8,717 nt of DNA from Hyphomicrobiales bacterium (GTDB taxonomy: Bacteria; Pseudomonadota; Alphaproteobacteria; Rhizobiales; Aestuariivirgaceae). Location of the stretch: contig JALWJW010000459.1 in the NCBI GenBank assembly GCA_026996935.1, positions 1-8,717 on the forward strand, read 5' to 3'. Position numbers and translations under genes: made by a program. Below the pieces are notes generated by a model. That model saw only the letters and a list, made by a program, of their open reading frames with translations. It had not been told where the DNA came from and made no database searches. Shown here one piece after another: positions 1 through 5,583 of the stretch (the stretch's first letter is position 1; every line of letters starts with the position of its first letter).

Positions 1-1455
1 GCGGAAAATGACCATGGTGACGCTTGGCCATTCTTTACGGCCAATCGAGGTCATTTCGTTCATGGAAATACCAAACGCCCCATCACCGGCAAAGCCGACA
101 ACAGGAGTATCAGGGCACCCAATTTTTGCACCGATAATCGCAGGGAAACCATAACCACATGGGCCAAACAAACCAGGCGCTAAATATTTGCGACCCTTTT
201 CAAATGTTGGGTAGGCATTGCCAATGGCGCAGTTGTTGCCGATGTCGCTTGAGATAATCGCTTCATCAGGTAAACCTGCCTGAATGGCGCGCCATGCTTG
301 GCGAGGGGACATGCGGTCCGCATCGCGCTCGCGGCTTTCTGCGTTCCATGAGGTGCCCGGATCATCGTCTTCATGGTCCATGCTGGAAAGTTCTTGCGCC
401 CATGCTGATTTGGTTTGGTGAATGGTTGCTTTGCGTTCGGCGCGGCCTTCATCGCCCGCTGTTGCTGACAGTTGTGCCAAAATGCTTTGTGCCACTTGCT
501 TGGCATCACCGCATATACCAACGGTAACTTTTTTTGTCAGGCCAATGCGGTCTGCGTTAATGTCCACTTGAATGATTTTGGCATCTTTAGGCCAGTAATC
601 AATGCCATAACCGGGCAAGGTTGAGAACGGGTTTAGGCGGGTGCCAAGGGCCAACACAACATCAGCTTTGGCAATCAATTCCATTGCCGCTTTTGAACCG
701 TTATATCCGAGCGGGCCAACAGCGAGCGGATGAGAACCGGGGAAACTGTCATTGTGCTGATAACCAGAACAAACGGGCGCATCAAGGCGCTCTGCCAAGG
801 CAACGCAATCATCAATCGCCCCACCAATCACCACGCCAGCACCTGAAAGGATAACAGGGTTTTTGGCGTTAGATAAAAGTTCAGCCGCCTTGCTGATCGC
901 TTGCGCCCCACCTGCAGGACGTTCCATGCGAACGATTTGCGGCAGTTCAATATCAATCACTTGCGTCCACATATCGCGCGGAATATTAAGCTGGGCAGGT
1001 GCACTGCCGCGCCACGCTTTCAAAATGACACGGTTAAGCACTTCGGCCACTCGTGATGGATCGCGCACTTCTTCTTGATAACAAACCATGTCACGGAACA
1101 AAGCCATTTGTTCAACTTCTTGGAAACCACCTTGACCAATGGTTTTGTTGGCCGCTTGCGGTGTCACTAACAACATCGGTGTATGGTTCCAGTAGGCGGT
1201 TTTGATAGGGGTGACAAAACCCGTAATGCCGGGGCCGTTCTGCGCAATAGCCATGGCCATTTTGCCAGTGGAGCGCGTGTAGCCATCACAAATCAGGCCG
1301 CCATTTGTTTCGTGCGCCACGTCCCAAAAGCGGATGCCGGCTTTTGGAAAAAGGTCAGAAATCGGCATAAAAGCTGAGCCGATAATGCCAAAGGCTTCTT
1401 GAATACCATGCATTTGTAAGACTTTTACAAAGGCTTCTTCTGTTGTCATTTTCAT
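1..1455 (-). CDS. xsc: Sulfoacetaldehyde acetyltransferase, N-terminal 485 residues (partial)
   Basis: This thiamine-diphosphate enzyme cleaves sulfoacetaldehyde with phosphate to acetyl phosphate and sulfite. It is the desulfonation step shared by taurine, isethionate and related C2-sulfonate pathways, and it is cytosolic. Translating the minus strand from 1455 gives 485 uninterrupted codons to the window edge. The family is usually near 590 residues, so about 100 are missing. The start MKMTTEEAF, the stretch ANKTIGQGGFQEVEQMALF and the EEVRDPSR block are what I recall as typical of Xsc rather than of acetolactate synthases. Glu49 in AHE is the likely cofactor-activating glutamate. The diphosphate-binding GDG is at 457-459, but the end of that motif lies outside the window. 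GAGG sits ten bases before ATG 1455, a long spacing; the second Met (residue 3) is even further away. A two-part operator lies about 60 bases upstream. The next gene is off the edge; pta is common there in other genomes. Confidence 0.93.
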   Translation of the reverse strand, partial: MKMTTEEAFVKVLQMHGIQEAFGIIGSAFMPISDLFPKAGIRFWDVAHETNGGLICDGYTRSTGKMAMAIAQNGPGITGFVTPIKTAYWNHTPMLLVTPQAANKTIGQGGFQEVEQMALFRDMVCYQEEVRDPSRVAEVLNRVILKAWRGSAPAQLNIPRDMWTQVIDIELPQIVRMERPAGGAQAISKAAELLSNAKNPVILSGAGVVIGGAIDDCVALAERLDAPVCSGYQHNDSFPGSHPLAVGPLGYNGSKAAMELIAKADVVLALGTRLNPFSTLPGYGIDYWPKDAKIIQVDINADRIGLTKKVTVGICGDAKQVAQSILAQLSATAGDEGRAERKATIHQTKSAWAQELSSMDHEDDDPGTSWNAESRERDADRMSPRQAWRAIQAGLPDEAIISSDIGNNCAIGNAYPTFEKGRKYLAPGLFGPCGYGFPAIIGAKIGCPDTPVVGFAGDGAFGISMNEMTSIGRKEWPSVTMVIFR

Positions 1456-1514
1456 ATGGGGTATACCTCAAAAATTTAATAGGTGGTTGATAGCAAAACC
1501 GTAGACGAAAAGTC

Positions 1515-1535
1515 TGGTACCACAAAGGGTCCAGA
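1515..1535 (-). promoter_or_regulatory. Putative MocR/TauR-type operator upstream of xsc
   Basis: On the plus strand this reads TGGTAC, seven unrelated bases, then GGTCCAGA. The same 14 fixed bases with the same seven-base gap recur at 8349-8369, in front of the MocR-type regulator and the divergent operon. Inside the element, GGTAC and GGTCC form a direct repeat with a 12-base period, an arrangement that fits MocR-family regulators, which often bind tandem direct repeats. The element ends about 60 bases before the xsc start, suitable for an activator. Possible minus-strand -10 hexamers are TATTAA (1481-1476) or TATCAA (1492-1487, preceded by TGC), but neither has a good -35, which would suit an activator-dependent promoter. 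Binding by the regulator at 8408 is inferred. Confidence 0.6.
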
Positions 1536-1550
1536 TTCAAAACTTGAATC
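1534..1550. repeat. Perfect 7-3-7 inverted repeat next to the xsc operator
   Basis: GATTCAA, three bases, TTGAATC form a perfect inverted repeat. It overlaps the last two bases of the two-part element and extends away from xsc. It has no T-run on either side, so it does not look like an intrinsic terminator. It may be a second protein-binding site for xsc or for the divergent acyltransferase gene, or chance. The rest of the 250-base gap (1456-1705) shows no gene and no convincing promoter for the plus-strand gene. Confidence 0.4.
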
Positions 1551-1705
1551 CCTCCAGATGTCAAAGCCGATTTGACCCTGATTGTCTGCCAGATCCGTTT
1601 ACGATTTGTTAACCGCTTAGACTCATTCAAACCCCAAAAACGTCAAATTGGCACCTCACTTGCGTCCATTAACCTAAATATTAACTTTGGCAGTATAAGC
1701 CAGAA

Positions 1706-3064
1706 ATGGAACACAAGATGTATTCTCGACCTTACGAGCAATCGTATGAAATTGTGGACAAAACCGACGGTAGCCGCACCTGGTTGCCAAGAAAACGGAC
1801 TTTGCTTGCACGTTTGGGTGCCTTTGAGGGCAGAGCGCAGGGGTATCGCGGTAATACACAAGGCAAAATGACTGGTTTGGGGATGATCCCCGGGGGACAA
1901 ATGACGGCGCAGCAAACAAATACGGGGTTGGAACTTCGCGTGTACACCACGCTTGAGTCTGCTCGCGATGTTTGGGTGACGTTTGAAAAGTCTGCCCTTG
2001 GTTTTGCTTATCAGCAATTTGTCTGGGCTAAACACTGGTTTGCTGTTGTTGGCGCGCCTGAAGATTATAAACTTCACATCGTTGAAGTGGCAAACAGTGC
2101 CGGCGATACTTTAATGATTGTGCCGCTTTGCTATCATCAAAACAGCATCAATAGCGGGCTTTATTTCATCGGCGAAGGAATGTCCGATTATCTCGGTCCC
2201 CTGATCCATGAAAGCTTTGCAGCCACATTAAGCGATAAAACCGGCACTGAGAATTTTGATCAGTTATGGGTCGAAATTCTGGGAACATTGCCAGTAAAAA
2301 TTGACTTTGTGTGGCTTGATCGCCAGCCGGTCAAAATAATCTCGGTTGATAATCCGTTTGCATCTTTGCAAGGGTTTGATTTTGATAGCCAATGTCATGC
2401 TTTAAATTATCCACAAGCGGAAAACTGGACTAAGGGCGCTCGTCTGGTCCGTTCAAACAAAACCGCAAAAAAAATTGAACGTCGTATTCGTCAATTGGCC
2501 AAAGTCGGCGAATTAGAGCTTATTGAGATTACTGATGTCAATGATCGTGTGCGCCATATGAAAGAGCTTATTGCGCTTAAAATTGATAATCTAAATGCTG
2601 CAAATTTGCTGCATCGTTTTGATAAGCCCGACATCGAAAATTTTTATACAAGGCTGGTAGCTGATGAAAGCGCGCAGGAAACCTTGTGTCAGTTCGAGTT
2701 GCGTTGTGATGGAAAGCTGGTTGCCAGCGTATTTGGCCTGGCGCACCATCAAACATTTTATTATCAGATTTGCGCTTATAACCGTCAGGAATTTGGCCAG
2801 TATTCACCGGGCCTTTTATTGATGTATCAATTGTTTGACTGGTCGTTTGCCCGTGGCTTTAAACGCTTTGATATGACCATTGGAGATGAAGCCTATAAAC
2901 AGGATTGGACCAACCAAACCTTGCCACTTAAAACCATTGCCTATGGCTTAACCACGGTGGGCAGGTTGGAGCTGGCCAGAGGGCAATTCATTCGCTGGTT
3001 GAAAAATAAAATCAAACAGTCACCGTTTTTAAGAAAAGTGACAATGAAGATTTTAAGCCGCTAA
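1706..3064 (+). CDS. CelD/BcsL-family GNAT acyltransferase
   Basis: This 452-residue protein belongs to the GNAT group often annotated as CelD, BcsL or Acetyltransf_6, enzymes thought to acylate cell-envelope or polysaccharide substrates. The substrate here cannot be read from the sequence. The region from about residue 75 has the family opening (LELRVYTTLESARDVW, then the FVWAKHWF block). The C-terminal GNAT half spans about 250-410, with the basic KKIERRIRQL segment at 255-264 and the FDMTIGDEAYKQDW block at 388-401, typical of the family's end. The first 65 residues are polar and Met-rich, fit no domain, and may be disordered or partly untranslated. ATG 1706 has no clear ribosome site; ATG 1718, preceded by GGA seven bases upstream, and Met55 (1868) or Met66 (1901) are alternatives. 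It is a single gene, divergent from xsc and convergent with ald. No membrane segment or signal peptide is obvious. Confidence 0.75.
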   Translation: MEHKMYSRPYEQSYEIVDKTDGSRTWLPRKRTLLARLGAFEGRAQGYRGNTQGKMTGLGMIPGGQMTAQQTNTGLELRVYTTLESARDVWVTFEKSALGFAYQQFVWAKHWFAVVGAPEDYKLHIVEVANSAGDTLMIVPLCYHQNSINSGLYFIGEGMSDYLGPLIHESFAATLSDKTGTENFDQLWVEILGTLPVKIDFVWLDRQPVKIISVDNPFASLQGFDFDSQCHALNYPQAENWTKGARLVRSNKTAKKIERRIRQLAKVGELELIEITDVNDRVRHMKELIALKIDNLNAANLLHRFDKPDIENFYTRLVADESAQETLCQFELRCDGKLVASVFGLAHHQTFYYQICAYNRQEFGQYSPGLLLMYQLFDWSFARGFKRFDMTIGDEAYKQDWTNQTLPLKTIAYGLTTVGRLELARGQFIRWLKNKIKQSPFLRKVTMKILSR

Positions 3065-3074
3065 TTTTCAATCG

Positions 3075-3099
3075 AAAAAGGCAGCCCGAAAGCTGCCTT
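3075..3099 (-). terminator. Intrinsic terminator of ald
   Basis: An eight-base-pair stem (3078-3085 with 3092-3099, AAGGCAGC/GCTGCCTT) encloses a six-base loop. Read on the minus strand it is followed by TTTTTC, a short T-run, 25 bases after the ald stop. On the plus strand the hairpin is 13 bases past the acyltransferase stop and could also slow polymerase there, but no T-run follows in that direction. Confidence 0.75.
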
Positions 3100-3123
3100 C
3101 AAATGCATGTTATATCGCGAGTA

Positions 3124-4242
3124 TTACATCGCTAAAGCATCTTGCGGGTCAAGATAGTCATAACCTAACACATCAGCAACAGCTTTGTATGTCACGCGCC
3201 CGTCATGGACGTTCAAGCCATCAAGCAAATGCTTGTCATCCTGACAGGCTTTTTTCCACCCCTTATCAGCCAGTGCGATAATGAACGGCAATGTTGCGTT
3301 GTTTAAAGCATAAGTTGAGGTTTTTGGCACTGCGCCAGGCATATTAGCAACGCAATAATGAATGACATCATCAACCACATAGGTTGGGTCATCATGGGTG
3401 GTGGGTCTTGATGTTTCACAACACCCGCCCTGGTCAATCGCCACATCAACGATAACAGATGCCGGTTTCATTTTTTTCAACAGATCACGGGTGATGAGTT
3501 TTGGTGCAGCAGCGCCTGGAAGCAAAACGCCGGCAACCACAAGGTCGGCGCGTGAGCAATGTTCTTCAATCGCATCTGCGGTTGAATAAACCGTGTTTAC
3601 ACTGCGGCCAAACTGGTGCCACAAATCGCGCATCACATCAACATTACGATCCAAAATCCACACATCAGCGCCCATACCAATGGCAATGTGTGCCGCATGA
3701 CGACCAACCATGCCACCGCCAATAACAACAACTTTTGCAGGCTCAACACCAGGAACCCCACCCATCAACAAGCCAAGACCGCCATGGGGTTTTTCTAGAT
3801 GATAAGCACCTGCCTGAATGGCCAGACGACCGGCAACTTCTGACATTGGTGCCAAAAGGGGAAGACCGCCCGAAGGACTGGTGACAGTTTCATAGGCAAT
3901 GCAAGTGGCACCGCTTTCAACCAGATCTTTAGTTTGCTCAGGGTCTGGTGCCAAGTGAAGGTAGGTGAACAATAATTGGCCCTTTCGCAACATGGCCCGT
4001 TCAACCGCTTGGGGTTCTTTCACCTTAACAATCATATCCGCTTTAGCAAAAATGCTTGCTGCATCATCGGCAATGGTTGCCCCTGCTGCTTTATAATCCT
4101 CATCGCTCATGCCGATGCCGATGCCGGCATTGGTTTCAACCACAACGCTGTGGCCGCGACCTGTTAATTCGCGAACAGATGTTGGTGTCATACCAACACG
4201 GAATTCTTTTACTTTTATCTCTTTTGGAACGCCGATTAACAT
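3124..4242 (-). CDS. ald: Alanine dehydrogenase (EC 1.4.1.1)
   Basis: This cytosolic enzyme interconverts L-alanine and pyruvate plus ammonium using NAD(H). The 372-residue length is normal for the family. Lys75 (VKVKEP) and His96 (TYLHLAP), the pyruvate-binding and catalytic residues, are at their canonical numbers, as is Asp270 in DQGG. The NAD-binding Rossmann loop is GGGMVG at 175-180. The start is well set: GGGAG lies eight bases before ATG 4242; an ATG at 4250 is out of frame. The gene is divergent from an Lrp/AsnC regulator, a common arrangement in which alanine or another amino acid induces ald. In taurine dissimilation through taurine-pyruvate aminotransferase, Ald recycles the alanine formed. 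That makes its presence between xsc and the right-hand operon suggestive, but ald also serves general nitrogen metabolism. A hairpin terminator follows the stop. Confidence 0.97.
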   Translation of the reverse strand: MLIGVPKEIKVKEFRVGMTPTSVRELTGRGHSVVVETNAGIGIGMSDEDYKAAGATIADDAASIFAKADMIVKVKEPQAVERAMLRKGQLLFTYLHLAPDPEQTKDLVESGATCIAYETVTSPSGGLPLLAPMSEVAGRLAIQAGAYHLEKPHGGLGLLMGGVPGVEPAKVVVIGGGMVGRHAAHIAIGMGADVWILDRNVDVMRDLWHQFGRSVNTVYSTADAIEEHCSRADLVVAGVLLPGAAAPKLITRDLLKKMKPASVIVDVAIDQGGCCETSRPTTHDDPTYVVDDVIHYCVANMPGAVPKTSTYALNNATLPFIIALADKGWKKACQDDKHLLDGLNVHDGRVTYKAVADVLGYDYLDPQDALAM

Positions 4243-4283
4243 TGCGCCATCTCCCTAATACTCGCCAACAGGCGATCTGACCG

Positions 4284-4297
4284 AGTGTAATTACACT
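4284..4297. promoter_or_regulatory. Perfect palindrome in the ald/lrp-type intergenic region
   Basis: AGTGTAATTACACT is a perfect 14-base palindrome, 41 bases upstream of the ald start, in the 154-base gap shared with the divergent Lrp-type gene. It is a candidate operator for that regulator. A small hairpin (CGCC-AACA-GGCG, 4263-4274) lies between it and ald. On the regulator side the DNA is AT-rich and holds TTTATGG twice, at 4359 and 4378, 19 bases apart, each followed within a few bases by TTTTC. Lrp-family proteins bind loosely conserved AT-rich palindromes, so both sets are plausible sites; neither is proven. Confidence 0.45.
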
Positions 4298-4396
4298 GAT
4301 ACAAGCCTAGGATAGATTGCCTGAAAAGAAATTCCAAAGATTGCGTGAAATAACGATTTTTATGGAAAGTTTTCTAATTTATGGTAATATTTTCGA

Positions 4397-4864
4397 ATGA
4401 AACAAGACAAATTCGATAAAATAGATAAGATGCTCCTTAATATGCTTCAACAGGATAGCCGCCGTCCGCTGGCTGTTTTGGCCGAAAAAGCAGGGCTTTC
4501 AACTTCGGCCTGCCATAGACGCATTAAGATGTTGGAAGATGCCGGGGTGATTACAGGGTACGGCGCTGATATTGATCGCCATAAGGCAGGATACCCGATG
4601 GAATTTTTCGTTGAGGTTTCATTGACGCGATTGAGCCAGGGTGAACTGGAAGAATTTGAAAAGGCCGTTGCCGCCATTCCTGAAATTTTGCAATGTCATC
4701 TAATGTCGGGCCAGGCTGATTATCTTATGCGTATTGCTGCGCGTTCAACGCTAGAATATGAAAGCATCCACCGCAACCGCTTGGCCCGCCTGCCAAACGT
4801 GGCGCGTATCCAATCCTCACTCTCGTTGCGCACGGTGAAAACATGGACGGGCTACCCGATTTAG
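4397..4864 (+). CDS. Lrp/AsnC-family transcriptional regulator, probable ald regulator
   Basis: This 155-residue DNA-binding protein has the standard Lrp/AsnC build. An N-terminal helix-turn-helix (about 25-45, with LAEKAGLSTSACHRRIKMLE) is followed by the GVITGY linker at 50-55. A C-terminal RAM ligand-binding and oligomerisation domain follows (about 69-145), including the GQADYL effector-loop motif at 105-110. Members sense amino acids and control amino-acid genes, usually also their own. Divergence from ald, with a shared 154-base gap, makes ald the most likely target and alanine the most likely ligand; both points are inference. The ATG has no clear Shine-Dalgarno sequence, and the 20 bases before it are AT-rich. 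The GTG- or ATG-type alternatives inside the protein would cut into the helix-turn-helix, so 4397 is kept. Confidence 0.93.
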   Translation: MKQDKFDKIDKMLLNMLQQDSRRPLAVLAEKAGLSTSACHRRIKMLEDAGVITGYGADIDRHKAGYPMEFFVEVSLTRLSQGELEEFEKAVAAIPEILQCHLMSGQADYLMRIAARSTLEYESIHRNRLARLPNVARIQSSLSLRTVKTWTGYPI

Positions 4865-4902
4865 ACTGGCCTCTTTAAGGGTTCCCATCGTCTGCACGTC
4901 CC

Positions 4903-5013
4903 CGTCGTCATCCTCGGACTTGATCCGAGGGTCCATAAGTTTTGCAACAGGTGTTCATAAACAGCTAAATGCTGACCCTCTGGATTTTCGAATCAAGTCC
5001 GAAGATGACGACG
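4903..5013. repeat. Alphaproteobacterial-type palindromic repeat, 33-base arms
   Basis: The left arm (4903-4935) and right arm (4981-5013) are inverted copies matching at 28 of 33 positions and enclose a 45-base spacer. The left arm also folds on itself: CCTCGGA, five bases, TCCGAGG (4912-4930) is a perfect 7-base-pair hairpin. From memory, the core (GTCATCCTCGGACTTGATCC and its continuation) recurs as dispersed intergenic elements in many alphaproteobacteria. Here it fills the gap between convergent genes (the Lrp-type gene and the membrane-protein gene), where it could act as a bidirectional transcription block or be a non-autonomous mobile element. No target-site duplication was recognised. 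The rest of the 244-base gap shows no gene. Confidence 0.75.
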
Positions 5014-5108
5014 ATGAGTTGGGCGGGATTGGTTGCCTGATCTGAGGGAGGGGTTAGGGAATCGTGTTAGATAGGTTGGTTACCCATAACCAGTTTATCA
5101 AATTTGCC

Positions 5109-5576
5109 TCACCAGAACATCAAGGCAAAATAGCGAATGACAGCCACGCCGCCAATAAGCAATAAGCCCCAATTGAGAATTTTGTCTTTACGAATTTTGG
5201 GGATGTCATGGGCCGGATAATCATAAATCCAGCGGCCACGGCTGGCATAATCAGCCAGTTGGTGCAAGGTAACGGGCAGGCGTTTGACAAAGCGATCTGG
5301 TGTGTCGAAAAAATAGGCCCCGACATTAACCCCTTCTTCCTGCGTGTGAAAATACCACAAATAACCATCCATATTAACATCAAATGTTTTGGCAAAATCA
5401 TCAAAGAACCCCATGGCCGCGTCACCTGACATCCCCGCGCTTAACAGTAGATCATCATAGTCGCCAATTTGTGCCATGCGCCCGCTCCAGCGCGCTGCTA
5501 CACGGCGCACATCATGCGCATCAATGTGTTTACGCAAAGAAAGAACATTATCACCCAAAGGCTCAATCTGGTTCAT
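5109..5576 (-). CDS. DUF1493-like small protein with C-terminal membrane helix
   Basis: The function is unknown. The protein has 155 residues. Residues about 45-80 (GMSGDAAMGFFDDFAKTFDVNMDGYLWYF) resemble DUF1493 proteins, which look like acyl-carrier-protein relatives. The position where a carrier protein has its DSL serine reads SGD, so phosphopantetheine attachment is not expected. A basic stretch (IRKDK, about 128-132) precedes one hydrophobic helix at about 135-154 that ends the protein, so it is probably tail-anchored with the N-terminal part in the cytoplasm. It is the last gene of the three-gene operon. ATG 5576 was chosen because it lies seven bases after the upstream stop with GAG six bases ahead; an in-frame TTG at 5603 would add nine residues and overlap the upstream gene. 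It may anchor or assist the molybdopterin-fold protein, but that is only inferred from position. Confidence 0.7.
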   Translation of the reverse strand: MNQIEPLGDNVLSLRKHIDAHDVRRVAARWSGRMAQIGDYDDLLLSAGMSGDAAMGFFDDFAKTFDVNMDGYLWYFHTQEEGVNVGAYFFDTPDRFVKRLPVTLHQLADYASRGRWIYDYPAHDIPKIRKDKILNWGLLLIGGVAVIRYFALMFW

Positions 5577-5583
5577 ATTGTGC

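Noticed and set aside
1643..2077. 144-codon open frame on the minus strand opposite the acyltransferase
   Set aside because: It overlaps a well-supported plus-strand gene, shows no recognisable domain, and has the biased composition expected of an antisense frame.
4929..4935. GGTCCA in the left arm of the inverted repeat, resembling the TauR-like half-site
   Set aside because: There is no GGTAC partner 12 bases upstream and it belongs to the repeat arm. A further GGTCCA at 374 lies inside xsc and also lacks a partner.
5077..5092. Hairpin TGGTTA-CCCA-TAACCA downstream of the DUF1493-like gene
   Set aside because: The stem has only six base pairs and no T-run follows in either direction, so I could not support calling it a terminator.
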